DNA of 64,000 nucleotides from an uncultured Mycoplasmatota bacterium (GCA_947305065.1 CAMZCT010000002.1:97085-161084); one strand, 5' to 3'; numbered from the stretch's first letter, positions 8,335-17,612 are shown. The notes: generated by a model from the letters alone, not told the origin. Made by a program: numbers and translations.

Positions 8335-10077
8335 TTAATCAAGTACAGCTTTGATTCTTCTTACTCCTGCAGAAGAAGCTTCTTCTTTTTTTATGTGGAA
8401 ATGACCAAGTTCTTTAGTGTTTTTTACATGTGGTCCTCCACATAATTCTTTAGATACATCCCCAATTGAATAAACTGTAACACGATCAGGATATTTTTCA
8501 ATAAACATACACTCTGCTCCTGAATCAATTGCAGCTTGTTTGTCCATTTCTTCTACTGTTACATCAATTCCTTCTTCTATCCATTTATTTACTAAATCTT
8601 CAGCTTGTTGTTTTTCTTCGTCGGATAGTTTGTGATCACAACTAAAGTCGAAACGCATTCTTTCATCAGTGATATTTGAACCTCTTTGATGAACATCTGG
8701 TCCAACTACAACTTTTAATGCTGCGTTAAGTAAATGGGTTGCTGTGTGATATCTAGTTTCTTTTTCAGAATCACCTGCTAATCCACCTTTAAATTTACCT
8801 TCTGATGCTGTTCTACTCTTTTCCTGATGTTCTTTAAATTTTTGTTTATATCCTTCAACATCAACTTTTATACCTTGTTCTTCAGCTAACTCTAGAGTAA
8901 GTTCTAGTGGGAAACCAAAAGTATCGAATAAATGGAAAGCCGTTTCACCATCTATTTCTTTATTATTCTTGGTTACTTTTTCAAACATTTTTAGACCTTT
9001 TTCTAGAGTTTTACTAAATCTTATTTTTTCGTTTTTCAATTCTTCAATTACTATATTTCTATTATCTTTGATTTCACCATAATAATCGCTATATTTATCC
9101 ATAATAGCACCTGCTATTTCTTCTTCCCAATTAGAGTTAATATCTATTTCTAAAGTTTTAGCATGTCTTATTGCTCTTCTAATAAGCCTTCTTAGTATAT
9201 AACCTTGATCAGTATTTTTAGGTTTAATACCTGCTGGATCAGCTAGTATAAAAACAGAAGTTCTTAAGTGATCAGCGATAATACGCATACTACGTTCATT
9301 ACCTTCATATTTTCTATTAGATATTCTTTCTATTATACTTATAATATCTTTCCAAATTGATGATAAGTAGTTATCATTAACTCCTTCTAAGATAGCTGTT
9401 GTTCTTTCTACACCCATTCCTGTATCAACATTTTTCTTTGGCAATTCAATTACAGAACCATCTGCTTTCTTTTCGAATTCCATAAAAACATCGTTCCAAA
9501 TTTCAACCCATCTATTATCTTCTGGATCAAAACTATCAGGAATAGGATCATTGCTTCGCCAGTAGAACATTTCTGTATCAGATCCACAAGGGCCAGTTTC
9601 ACCAGCAATCCAGAAATTATCTTCAACAGTTTTAGCTATTCTTTCTTTTGGTATTCCTAAACTTAACCATTTATCATATGATACTTTGTCAAACGGAATC
9701 AAATCACTACCTGCATAGACAGTAACTGCCAATCTTTCTACTGGAATGTTTAAAATAGTTGTTAAGAATTCAAAACTCCAAGAAATTGCTTCTTCTTTGA
9801 AGTAGTCTCCTAAACTCCAGTTACCTAACATTTCAAAGAATGTATGGTGGAAAGAATCACCTACTTCTTCTAAATCGTTAGTTCTAATACATTTTTGATA
9901 ATCTGTAAGTCTTGTTCCATATGGATGTGGTTGACCCATTAAATATGGTATTAATGGTTGCATACCAGCTGTATTAAATAGGACGGAAGGGTCATTCTCT
10001 GGTACTACTGGAGCACTAGGAATTTGTTTGTGACCTCTTTCGACAAAAAAATTAATATATAAGTCTTTTAAATTCAT
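8335..10077 (-). CDS. alaS: alanyl-tRNA synthetase lacking the C-terminal domain
   Basis: Charges tRNA-Ala in the cytoplasm. The class II catalytic core is present (VPENDPSVLFNTAGMQPL, ETGPCGSDTEM). The tRNA-binding domain and the editing domain follow, with zinc ligands in HTATHLL and CGGPH, ending at SSAGVRRIKAVLD. Usual bacterial AlaRS is about 870 residues; this one is 580 and stops at the end of the editing domain. The oligomerisation/C-Ala domain is absent and no remnant follows, as the RNA copy D unit starts within 80 nt. The ribosome-binding site overlaps the stop of the kinase gene, so translation is probably coupled, and an alanine T-box precedes both. Confidence 0.97.
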   Translation of the reverse strand: MNLKDLYINFFVERGHKQIPSAPVVPENDPSVLFNTAGMQPLIPYLMGQPHPYGTRLTDYQKCIRTNDLEEVGDSFHHTFFEMLGNWSLGDYFKEEAISWSFEFLTTILNIPVERLAVTVYAGSDLIPFDKVSYDKWLSLGIPKERIAKTVEDNFWIAGETGPCGSDTEMFYWRSNDPIPDSFDPEDNRWVEIWNDVFMEFEKKADGSVIELPKKNVDTGMGVERTTAILEGVNDNYLSSIWKDIISIIERISNRKYEGNERSMRIIADHLRTSVFILADPAGIKPKNTDQGYILRRLIRRAIRHAKTLEIDINSNWEEEIAGAIMDKYSDYYGEIKDNRNIVIEELKNEKIRFSKTLEKGLKMFEKVTKNNKEIDGETAFHLFDTFGFPLELTLELAEEQGIKVDVEGYKQKFKEHQEKSRTASEGKFKGGLAGDSEKETRYHTATHLLNAALKVVVGPDVHQRGSNITDERMRFDFSCDHKLSDEEKQQAEDLVNKWIEEGIDVTVEEMDKQAAIDSGAECMFIEKYPDRVTVYSIGDVSKELCGGPHVKNTKELGHFHIKKEEASSAGVRRIKAVLD

Positions 10078-10079
10078 TT

Positions 10080-10586
10080 TTATCTTCCTTTCAATATTTC
10101 TTCTATTTGTTCATTTATTCTTTCGTTATTCTCAATCAAGTAATCATAATCTTTATAATCTTCCAATTCTTTTTCTGTAAGGTGATTTTGTTCTTCAATA
10201 GTAAGTTTACGATTAGATTTTTTACTACTTACTTTAATTACTATAATATTATAATCACTATTTTTTAGATAATTAATTTCATTTAATAATCTAACATCAC
10301 TAATTATGACATTTTTTATGCCTAGAGATTCGTATACTATGATATCATCTAACATCCTTTTGGTAAGAATGTTTTCATCAACCGCTCGTAGTTTATCGCC
10401 AGTAGTTTGTAAGAATTTACGTGGTTTGTTATCGTCATTGCCATCCCACTCACCTAATTCTAAAGCAAATAATTTAATATACTTACTTAATCCAGTTATT
10501 ACTGAATCAGGCAATTGTTCTTTTAACAGATTTGCCACATAATTTTTACCACTACCAGCTTTTCCTGCTATTAAATAAACATTCAT
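10080..10586 (-). CDS. P-loop (deoxy)nucleotide or dephospho-CoA kinase-like protein
   Basis: A 168-residue P-loop protein: Walker A AGKAGSGKNY at residues 7-16, SDVRLLNEINYLK (like the DxR motif of dNMP kinases) and a lid-like basic region. It resembles deoxynucleotide monophosphate kinase or dephospho-CoA kinase; the substrate is not decided. The start is the ATG at 10586, behind AGGAGG. A longer frame to 10643 would run into the T-box terminator and is rejected. It is the first gene of the T-box operon with alaS. Confidence 0.75.
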   Translation of the reverse strand: MNVYLIAGKAGSGKNYVANLLKEQLPDSVITGLSKYIKLFALELGEWDGNDDNKPRKFLQTTGDKLRAVDENILTKRMLDDIIVYESLGIKNVIISDVRLLNEINYLKNSDYNIIVIKVSSKKSNRKLTIEEQNHLTEKELEDYKDYDYLIENNERINEQIEEILKGR

Positions 10587-10598
10587 AGTATACCTCCT

Positions 10599-10790
10599 AA
10601 AAAAAACCACATTACTTGCAAGGAGCAAATAATGCGGTACCATCCTTTTTTTTACTTAATTATAGATAACGGTATTACCGATTAGTCTCTTAAGGTAGCT
10701 ATTTCGTTAGTAACTGCTTAGTTTTCACCAACCACTAAGTCTCTAGAAAAGTATCCTAACTACTTTGTCTTCGTCATCAACTAATAAAAT
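10599..10790 (-). promoter_or_regulatory. T-box riboswitch, alanine specifier
   Basis: The leader contains the T-box sequence AAGGATGGTACCGC (GGTACCGC at 10641-10634). It then has a long terminator, CCGCATTATTTGC / GCAAGTAATGTGG with eight T (10640-10599). Upstream, the Stem I region holds an AGAGA and GGTGAAAACTA pattern and the specifier context GAAATA-GCT-ACC, with GCT (alanine) at 10699-10697. Uncharged tRNA-Ala is expected to stabilise the antiterminator and allow transcription of the kinase gene and alaS. Confidence 0.93.
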
Positions 10791-10791
10791 G

Positions 10792-10820
10792 ATTATAGAC
10801 CAAATTGTTTTATTTGTAAA
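10792..10820 (-). promoter_or_regulatory. promoter of the T-box/alaS operon
   Basis: TTTACA (10820-10815), 17 nt, TATAAT (10797-10792) just before the T-box leader. Confidence 0.75.
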
Positions 10821-10862
10821 GTTTTTTAAGACTTCTTTAGAAGGCAATTTTTAATTGTTACT

Positions 10863-11035
10863 TCATGATATTTTACTACTTGGTTCTTCTAATACCGGCT
10901 CTTCGTTATAGCTATCTGTCTCTTCTTCTCCGGCTCCATTTCTACTTGTCGAAGTTCCTCTTCTAAAGAACACTCCCAACTTCTTCTAGACGAAACGTAA
11001 CCAGCAACTTGGGATTGGGTTATTACTTTGAAAAG
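10863..11035 (-). pseudogene. possible decayed gene fragment
   Basis: Two overlapping frames read like parts of one protein: one has VITQSQVAGYVSSRR, the other continues KLGVFFRRGTSTSRNGAGEE and ends in VLEEPSSKIS. A single frameshift near 10985 would join them. No start codon or ribosome-binding site is seen and the family is unknown. The remaining 11036-11172 shows nothing that I can assign. Confidence 0.3.
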
Positions 11036-11172
11036 AGACTATACTTAGTCATTTTAGCTAGGATATGTAAAGAATTTTTATTAATTCTTTGTTATGGAGC
11101 GACGGTATTTATTTGGAACTAACTATATAATTATTTTCCCATTAATCTCATTACCTTATCCTCTCCATAAGG

Positions 11173-12531
11173 CTATCTTTTTAATTCGCTAAACGTCTTT
11201 TTTAGAACCAAAGAGTTATCGACAAGTGGGGTAAAGATGCCCAATTCTCCACTAGCAATCATTCCTAAGAACCCTACCAACCCTTTTTTTCTTGCTTCTT
11301 GAATCTGTATCGCTGCATCAAAATACCCATTTCTTCCATAGTAATTCACTAGATATTCTGTAGCCTTCGGATCAGAAAGACATTGTAATAAATAATAGAT
11401 TGCTTTAAGTATTTTTTTGTCTTCAGTGTTATCATTTTTTATTAATTCTATTACATTTACTCCTAATGGATTTTGAGTAACAAAATCAAGAACTTTGCTC
11501 TTTAGATTTGAAATACTAATAAAGTCTAGAAATTGTTGTTTACTACTAATAACTTCATTTGAACTATCTAATATAATACGAGCTAGTAAGTCTAACGCTG
11601 GACGATTACCCATGAGTGATATGTTTCCTGTTTTATATTTCGCTTGATCAGCTATTATTCTTAAAATCTCAGATTGTAAATCCACATAAAACGATTCTTC
11701 TAACCAATACGAGAATTTGATATCGGGATATTTTCTTTCCAAGCCGACTGTTTTTAAGTAGGGAACAACCATTCCTGGTACACCTTGCCATATATCTAAG
11801 TCAACTCTGGTAATTCCTTTCTCCCTTAAATCGTTTTTTAGCAAATACTCTACTGCATCACAGCGAATTATCTCTTTTAATTTTTCTTTTGCTAGCGCTG
11901 GGAATTGTGGGCGGACAATTCTATTGAATAGTTCTATTACATTTGGATCGTATTCAATAGCATGAATTTCTTTTATTTTTTGGGGATGATCGTATAATAG
12001 TCTAAAATGAGAGTATCCTATACCTAAACCACCTGTATATACTACTTCTCCGTCTTTTTTTATATCTTTATCTTCAGATGCTATATCTTCAAATCTTGAA
12101 TCGTGCTCATACTGTTCTTGTACTTCCGAAGCCATCCATAGTTCTCTAGATTTGGTACATAGGGATTGAAAAACAATATTCTGATCAGTATAGTAAAGAT
12201 TTAATTGTCTAATTAGATTATTATCTCTACTATCTTGATTTATTTTTGAAAGTTGGTTTCTAATTTGTGATTTAAAAAGTCCATAAACTACATTTCCAAT
12301 ATAAACGGGGAATACCATCTTTATTGTACTTCTGTAAGGATCTTTTCTTATTGTTGAAGCGGCAAGATATTGTACATTTACCCCTTTAGGAAGTTCCATA
12401 TTTTTCCCTTTATAGAATGCCAAGCCCGTTTTTATAAAATCATCAAAACAAAGTGTCTCATTCTCTGCGTCTAAAGATCTCATAGCCAAATTTTCTATTG
12501 TTCCTTTTATACTTGAATCTATAGTTATCAT
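11173..12531 (-). CDS. methyltransferase-fold protein, spermidine-synthase-like
   Basis: A 452-residue soluble protein. The middle has a Rossmann core like SAM-dependent methyltransferases or spermidine synthase: VVYTGGLGIGYSHFRLL (glycine-rich loop, near residue 168), HAIEYDPNVIELFN (acidic residue after strand 2) and RCDAVEYLL. The flanking N- and C-terminal regions (about 1-160 and 300-452) are not recognised. No polyamine pathway genes are near, so the substrate is open. It has its own upstream gap and looks monocistronic. Confidence 0.55.
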   Translation of the reverse strand: MITIDSSIKGTIENLAMRSLDAENETLCFDDFIKTGLAFYKGKNMELPKGVNVQYLAASTIRKDPYRSTIKMVFPVYIGNVVYGLFKSQIRNQLSKINQDSRDNNLIRQLNLYYTDQNIVFQSLCTKSRELWMASEVQEQYEHDSRFEDIASEDKDIKKDGEVVYTGGLGIGYSHFRLLYDHPQKIKEIHAIEYDPNVIELFNRIVRPQFPALAKEKLKEIIRCDAVEYLLKNDLREKGITRVDLDIWQGVPGMVVPYLKTVGLERKYPDIKFSYWLEESFYVDLQSEILRIIADQAKYKTGNISLMGNRPALDLLARIILDSSNEVISSKQQFLDFISISNLKSKVLDFVTQNPLGVNVIELIKNDNTEDKKILKAIYYLLQCLSDPKATEYLVNYYGRNGYFDAAIQIQEARKKGLVGFLGMIASGELGIFTPLVDNSLVLKKTFSELKR

Positions 12532-12596
12532 AAGTCTTCTCCTCTTTTTTGGGTGTTATATTATCACTATATGAATTATATTTCAAATTTTTCAAT

Positions 12597-12622
12597 AAAA
12601 AAGAAGACTATAAGTCTTCATA
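12597..12622 (-). terminator. rho-independent terminator
   Basis: GAAGACT TAT AGTCTTC stem followed by six T, at the end of the NPKTG surface protein gene. Confidence 0.75.
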
Positions 12623-13060
12623 TTTATTATGTTTCATAATGGTACTAAAGAATAGTGATGTTACTAAACTTAAACCAATTATCATTATCAAGAGAATCAT
12701 AGCATCTCCAGTCTTAGGGTTTTTAACATCAACATCTGCCATTACTTGATTTATATCTTTATTAGTGTTAACTACTTTTCTATCAGGATTAACTACTTCT
12801 AAATTAAGTACATATCTATCATTATTAATAGTAGTTGTTAATATCGTATTTCCTACTTTAATTGGTACAATATTTCCTTCAACAACACTAGCTACAGATG
12901 GATCAGTAATGCTCCAACTAGTGTTATTAGCTATACTAAAATATTCATTTATATTAAAGTCGGTGTCACTTAATACTAGTTCTTTGTTTTTTTCAATATT
13001 TTCGGCATAAACTAAGAAGGGAATTAGTAATATTACTAAAAACGTTAAATATTTTTTCAC
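12608..13060 (-). CDS. small sortase-anchored surface protein with Ig-like (BIG2-type) domain
   Basis: The 150-residue protein has a signal peptide (MKKYLTFLVILLIPFLVYA) and a compact BIG2-like domain (WSITDPSVASV, IVPIKVGNTILT). A linker and the sorting signal NPKTGD follow, then a hydrophobic helix and a short tail containing lysines. NPKTG-type signals suit class B sortases, and one is encoded at 41.4 kb. It is probably attached to peptidoglycan. Partners and ligand are unknown. Confidence 0.8.
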   Translation of the reverse strand: MKKYLTFLVILLIPFLVYAENIEKNKELVLSDTDFNINEYFSIANNTSWSITDPSVASVVEGNIVPIKVGNTILTTTINNDRYVLNLEVVNPDRKVVNTNKDINQVMADVDVKNPKTGDAMILLIMIIGLSLVTSLFFSTIMKHNKYEDL

Positions 13061-13153
13061 TTCTACACCTTCTATTCTATTTTTATTTTATCATAGTATT
13101 TATATTTTAAGAAATAGAAAAAAATAATATTCAGTTATTTTATTATAACTTTT

Positions 13154-15364
13154 TTATATATTATTATTTTCTTCAAGTATTTTATTCATAAGATTTGTCT
13201 TACGCATTGTTGAATAATCATTGTTTATGGCGGTTAGAAAAGCTTCTTGTTCACCAATTATTACTAAGCTTTTTTTAGCTCTTGAAACACCTGTATAAAT
13301 AAGTTTATTATATAACATTTTATAATAAGCTTTAGATATAGGCATTATTACATGAGAGAATTCAGAACCCTGACTCTTATGAATGGTAATCGCATAAGCG
13401 TGTTTAATATTAATTAAATCTTCTCTAGTATAGATTACTTTATTACCATCAAAATCAATGGTTAAATAGTCTTTTTTAGTTGGAGTTTGAATAGTCGTAA
13501 TGCTTTTAATATAACCAATATCACCATTAAATACGTTATTATCAGGATCATTAACAAGTTGTAAAACTTTATCTTCTTCTCTATATATAATATCCCCATA
13601 TTTTATTTCTTTTTTTTCATCTGAAGGAGGATTAAAAACTTTTTGTAATAGAATGTTTAAATTATCTATCCCATTTTCTCCTTTATACATTGGTGCTAAA
13701 ACTTGAATATCGTCTTCTGTCAAACCTTTTTCGCTACTCATTACACATATTTTCTTAATCATCTCTTTGATACTTGGTCCAGAAGCGTTTAAGAAGTTAT
13801 AATCATCCTTTTGTTCCATGAAGTCTGGATTTAGACTTTTACTTTTAATTTCTTTCGCAAGTATAGGTATATATGAATTTTCACTTTGACGATAGATATG
13901 TTCAAGAGGAATATGAGCAAATAAATTAGTGTTAATAATATCATTTAAAATCATACCCGGCCCTACTGAAGGAAGTTGATTTGTGTCTCCTACTAATATT
14001 AATTTTATATTGTGATTGATACCTTGCAATAAAGAATGGAATAAATAGGTATCTATCATAGAAGTTTCATCAACTATTACTAATTTATGATAATTCTTAT
14101 TAAATTCATTAATTTGAAATTCATCTGTCTCTCTATTCCATTTTAAATAGCGATGAATAGTTGAAGCAGGAAGTCCAGTCGATTCGCTCATCTTCTTAGC
14201 AGCTCGTCCAGTTGGAGCTAATAAAGCTATTTTATTTAAGGCATCTTTAGGATTGATATTATTTAATCTAATATATAGTTGAACAATAGCATTTATAATT
14301 GTTGTTTTGCCGGTTCCTGGACCACCAGTAATGATACTTACTCTGTTTTCTAGTGATTCTCTAATTGCATTCTTTTGTTCTTTATTATATTTAACACCTT
14401 TTTCTGCTTCTAAATTAATTATTAAGTCATCAAAATCATTTATTACTTCTTTATTATACTTATTTATTAATAAAAGATTATTAGCTATCATTTCTTCATA
14501 GATATAATACTCTTTTAAAAAGTACTTATCTACATCTGCAAGAATTATCTCTTCTTCTAAGATTAGTTCGTTTAGATAAGTTGAAAACTCATCTTCTTCA
14601 ATAAATATTTTGAATTCATTTCTGATAAAAGCAAATAATTCTTGTTTAGAACAGTAAGTATCTCCGTTTTTCATGCCTAACCTTTTAAAGGATTCTATAA
14701 GACAAGCTTTTACTCTTTCTTTAGCATCAGCAGCTTTCATACAAAGAAATACTTTATCTAATTTGTTGAAATCGATTATATCAATTAGTGAATATATTTT
14801 TTCTTCAACTATACTTAATGTATTCTCTCCGTATTTATTAATGATTGTTAAGCCTTCATTTATTGTAAAACCTAGTTTTTGTAAAGAAATTATTATTTCA
14901 TCAGTACTTTGATATCTATTAATTGAGTCATATATTCTAAGAGCTTTTTTCTCAGAAATACCTGGGACTTGTAGTAAAACATTGGCATCTTCTTTAATTA
15001 GTTTTATGGCATCATCACCTAAGGTATTAACAATGTTTTCAGCAGTTTTTTCTCCACAACCTTTTATTAAAGGACTAGATAGAAAAGAAATAACTGCATC
15101 TTTTCCTTTAGGTTCTTCTTTTTCATATGATGTCACTTGATATTGCTTACCATAACGGGCATTATCAATGTATTTACCATATAATATGTAATAATCTTCC
15201 CCATTAACTTCTGGGAAGTAACCAGTAAAAGTAATTGTTTTGTTAACTAGTTCTTCTAGTTCTTCAGTTGCTTCTTTAACGCGAAAAAGACCAACTTTAT
15301 ATCCGTTGTCACCTTCATAAATCATCTGTTTAAATTTACCGCGTATATACTCCACTTTTACCAC
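13154..15364 (-). CDS. recD2: RecD2-type ATP-dependent DNA helicase
   Basis: A superfamily 1B 5'-3' helicase acting in DNA repair or fork maintenance without RecBC. An N-terminal OB-like and helix-hairpin-helix region (GCGEKTAENIV, VPGISEKKALRI) precedes Walker A GGPGTGKTT near residue 345 and Walker B VDETSMID. The 2B/SH3-like part and helicase motifs V and VI (ITIHKSQGSEF, YTGVSRAKK) follow. The length of 736 residues is usual for RecD2. The start at 15364 has GGTGG upstream. Confidence 0.95.
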   Translation of the reverse strand: MVKVEYIRGKFKQMIYEGDNGYKVGLFRVKEATEELEELVNKTITFTGYFPEVNGEDYYILYGKYIDNARYGKQYQVTSYEKEEPKGKDAVISFLSSPLIKGCGEKTAENIVNTLGDDAIKLIKEDANVLLQVPGISEKKALRIYDSINRYQSTDEIIISLQKLGFTINEGLTIINKYGENTLSIVEEKIYSLIDIIDFNKLDKVFLCMKAADAKERVKACLIESFKRLGMKNGDTYCSKQELFAFIRNEFKIFIEEDEFSTYLNELILEEEIILADVDKYFLKEYYIYEEMIANNLLLINKYNKEVINDFDDLIINLEAEKGVKYNKEQKNAIRESLENRVSIITGGPGTGKTTIINAIVQLYIRLNNINPKDALNKIALLAPTGRAAKKMSESTGLPASTIHRYLKWNRETDEFQINEFNKNYHKLVIVDETSMIDTYLFHSLLQGINHNIKLILVGDTNQLPSVGPGMILNDIINTNLFAHIPLEHIYRQSENSYIPILAKEIKSKSLNPDFMEQKDDYNFLNASGPSIKEMIKKICVMSSEKGLTEDDIQVLAPMYKGENGIDNLNILLQKVFNPPSDEKKEIKYGDIIYREEDKVLQLVNDPDNNVFNGDIGYIKSITTIQTPTKKDYLTIDFDGNKVIYTREDLINIKHAYAITIHKSQGSEFSHVIMPISKAYYKMLYNKLIYTGVSRAKKSLVIIGEQEAFLTAINNDYSTMRKTNLMNKILEENNNI

Positions 15365-15390
15365 CTCTTATATAATAACATAGAGCAAAA

Positions 15391-15416
15391 TAAAAAGCGA
15401 ATATTTTTTCGCTTTT
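15391..15416 (-). terminator. rho-independent terminator
   Basis: AAAGCGAA / TTCGCTTT stem with a short AAAATA loop and trailing T, directly after the 56-codon gene. Confidence 0.6.
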
Positions 15417-15587
15417 CTAAGTTATTTTTATATTTAACATCTTATGTCCAAATTGTTGCTTTTTTACATTAAATTCTTTCCCTTTAAAATGAGAATGAAG
15501 CATATTAAAGGAATAGGATCTTAGTAAGCCTATTTTAGTGTTTTCATTTACAAATATTTCATAATCATATGAAAAGGCAAAATCCAT
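15417..15587 (-). CDS. small conserved-looking hypothetical protein, 56 aa
   Basis: ATG at 15587 preceded by AGGAGATGAGGAG and a clean 56-codon frame starting MDFAFSYDYEIFVNEN, ending with TAG at 15417 and followed by a terminator hairpin. It has no membrane segment and no recognised family. The ribosome-binding site, codon use and terminator make it a likely real gene, lying between mtaB and recD2. Confidence 0.55.
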   Translation of the reverse strand: MDFAFSYDYEIFVNENTKIGLLRSYSFNMLHSHFKGKEFNVKKQQFGHKMLNIKIT

Positions 15588-15620
15588 CTCCTCATCTCCT
15601 ATTATAGAAATTATACAAAT

Positions 15621-15647
15621 AAAAAGTGATTATTTCAATCACTTTTT
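15621..15647 (-). terminator. rho-independent terminator
   Basis: AAAAAGTGAT / ATCACTTTTT perfect stem with a 7-nt loop; usable on both strands. Confidence 0.7.
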
Positions 15648-15754
15648 CTAATAGTTTCTTTTTCGTTTGTAAATTTATAGATATACTTTTCAATAATTTC
15701 AATTATACTTTTACAAGCTTGTTCATCAGCTGTAACTTCTACGGTACGGTACAT
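15635..15754 (-). CDS. 39-aa ORF, possible fragment downstream of mtaB
   Basis: The frame MYRTVEVTADEQACKSIIEI runs to a TGA inside a terminator hairpin. It has no good ribosome-binding site and looks like the C-terminal part of a larger protein. It may be a remnant or a short cotranscribed gene. Family unknown. Confidence 0.3.
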   Translation of the reverse strand: MYRTVEVTADEQACKSIIEIIEKYIYKFTNEKETIRKSD

Positions 15755-15798
15755 ATAATTAAATCTAATTTAGACAATCCTTAAACAAGTTAATCGAC

Positions 15799-17073
15799 TC
15801 ATTTAATTAGTTTTCCAGACACTTCTTCGACAGAAGCAGAAGTTATTAATACATCATAGCATTCATTTTCTTTAAGCTTTTCATCTACTATTACTTTTAA
15901 ATAGTTTTCAGTATGACCAACACTATAATCATCTTTAACTTCTTCTATTAAAACATTTAATTCTTTATTTAAGAATTGTTTATTGTAATTTTGTTGTAAT
16001 TCTTCATCTATTTTTATTAGTTCTCGAGCTCTTTTTTTCTTGATACTATTATCTATTTGATCTTTCATCTTAGCTGCCACTGTTCCCTCTCTTTTCGAAT
16101 ATGGGAATACATGTATCTTACTAAATTTGCATTCTTTGCAAAAAACTATACACTCTTTAAAATCATCTTCTGTTTCTGATGGAAATCCAACAATTACATC
16201 CGTTGTTAGATTAATATCGGGACGTGCATTACGAATTCTCATTACTAAGTTCAAATACTCTTCTTTGGTATATTTTCTATTCATTAATTTTAAAATTCTA
16301 CTAGAACCAGATTGTAATGAGATATGAAGATGCCCACATATTTTAGGGTTATTCTTTAATTCTTTAATAAATTCATCAGTAATACTTGTTATTTCGATAC
16401 TAGATATTCTTATTCTTTTTAACCCATCTATCTTAGATATTTCTTTTATCAAATCAACCAAGTTATAATCTGTACCTCTACCATATGATCCTGTATCGAT
16501 ACCTGTTAAGACAATTTCTTGGTGATTCATATTAACAAGGCTTTTTATTTCTTCAATTGTAGATTCAAAATCTTTACTGCGTACTGAACCTCTTACATAA
16601 GGGATTACACAGTAAGTACAAAAGTTATCACAGCCATCTTGAATTTTAACGAAAGCTCTTGTTTTGTCACTAAATTTAGTAACACTCATATTTTCAAAAG
16701 TAGTATCTCTTCCTTCATAGAAATCTACTATTTTTTTCTTGTTTTTTTGATAGTTCTTAATCTGATTAACTAATATAGATTTATCTCTATTACCCATTAA
16801 AATATCTATATCTAAATCTAAATATTTATCTTTATTATGTTCAGCTGAACAACCACATACTACTATCATACTATGGGGATTATTTCTTTTGATACTTCTT
16901 ATTGATTTTAAGGATTTATTGTCAGCAACGTTAGTAACACTACAAGTATTAATAATTATAATATCAGGATTATCATCACTATAAATGAATTTTTCTTTTT
17001 CCATTTGTTCCTTAATATATTCTGATTCGTAACTATTAACTTTACAACCAAATGTAACTATTTTAAATGTCAT
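15799..17073 (-). CDS. mtaB: tRNA threonylcarbamoyladenosine methylthiotransferase MtaB-like
   Basis: A radical-SAM enzyme that converts t6A37 to ms2t6A37 in tRNA. The N-terminal UPF0004 cysteines are in FGCKVN, NTCSVT and VVCGCS. The radical-SAM cluster motif is DGCDNFCTYCVIPY near residue 148, and a TRAM-like C-terminal domain (ELNVLIEEV) follows. The start MTFKIVTFGCKVNSYES and length of 424 match MtaB rather than MiaB. The ribosome-binding site AGGAGG precedes the ATG. Confidence 0.93.
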   Translation of the reverse strand: MTFKIVTFGCKVNSYESEYIKEQMEKEKFIYSDDNPDIIIINTCSVTNVADNKSLKSIRSIKRNNPHSMIVVCGCSAEHNKDKYLDLDIDILMGNRDKSILVNQIKNYQKNKKKIVDFYEGRDTTFENMSVTKFSDKTRAFVKIQDGCDNFCTYCVIPYVRGSVRSKDFESTIEEIKSLVNMNHQEIVLTGIDTGSYGRGTDYNLVDLIKEISKIDGLKRIRISSIEITSITDEFIKELKNNPKICGHLHISLQSGSSRILKLMNRKYTKEEYLNLVMRIRNARPDINLTTDVIVGFPSETEDDFKECIVFCKECKFSKIHVFPYSKREGTVAAKMKDQIDNSIKKKRARELIKIDEELQQNYNKQFLNKELNVLIEEVKDDYSVGHTENYLKVIVDEKLKENECYDVLITSASVEEVSGKLIK

Positions 17074-17089
17074 TTTTATTCCTCCTTAA

Positions 17090-17116
17090 AAAAGAAAAAG
17101 TATCTAAAAATACTTT
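17090..17116 (-). terminator. rho-independent terminator
   Basis: AAAAAGTAT / ATACTTTTT stem followed by C and T-run, between the 164-aa gene and mtaB. Confidence 0.65.
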
Positions 17117-17117
17117 T

Positions 17118-17612
17118 TTATTTATTTAATAAATACTGTAGTTGTTTTAAACTATCCAAAAATTCTTCTTCATGTTCATATGATACAAGAGATATTTTTG
17201 TGTTTAATTCTTTTTTTATTGGATCTAATTCTATTTTTCCAGTACTGTCTAAATCAATCTTTTTTACTTCGATATCATCTTTTACTTCTGTACTTTCATA
17301 TCCAATTTTAACATTATCTTTATTTTTTAACAATTCATCATAACTGATTATTGCCTTTTCTTCTTGTTCAGCTTCAAAATCAGTTAATTTACTATTGCTC
17401 TTAGGAGCATTTTCTAATATTTTAGATAATTTTTGTAATTCAAGCATTTCTTTATTAGTATTATCTTTTTTGCTTTTTAATTCTTTTGTTAATTGTCTAT
17501 TCTCAGAATAAACTAAATAAACCATTACTAACGAAATAACTATCAAGGATACCACAACTATCAATAGTAATAAATCATGATTAGTTATATCACTTAATGT
17601 ACTCGTCAACAT
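17118..17612 (-). CDS. hypothetical single-pass membrane protein
   Basis: A 164-residue protein with one hydrophobic helix at about residues 14-35 (LLLLIVVVSLIVISLVMVYL). It is followed by a short coiled-coil-like stretch and an acidic/basic cytoplasmic tail. No family is recognised. It lies between the surface-type gene at 17.7 kb and mtaB, with a terminator before mtaB. Confidence 0.6.
   Translation of the reverse strand: MLTSTLSDITNHDLLLLIVVVSLIVISLVMVYLVYSENRQLTKELKSKKDNTNKEMLELQKLSKILENAPKSNSKLTDFEAEQEEKAIISYDELLKNKDNVKIGYESTEVKDDIEVKKIDLDSTGKIELDPIKKELNTKISLVSYEHEEEFLDSLKQLQYLLNK

Noticed and set aside
10587..10643. Longer start of the kinase gene
   Set aside because: The extra codons are the T-box terminator and antiterminator; the ATG at 10586 has a perfect AGGAGG.
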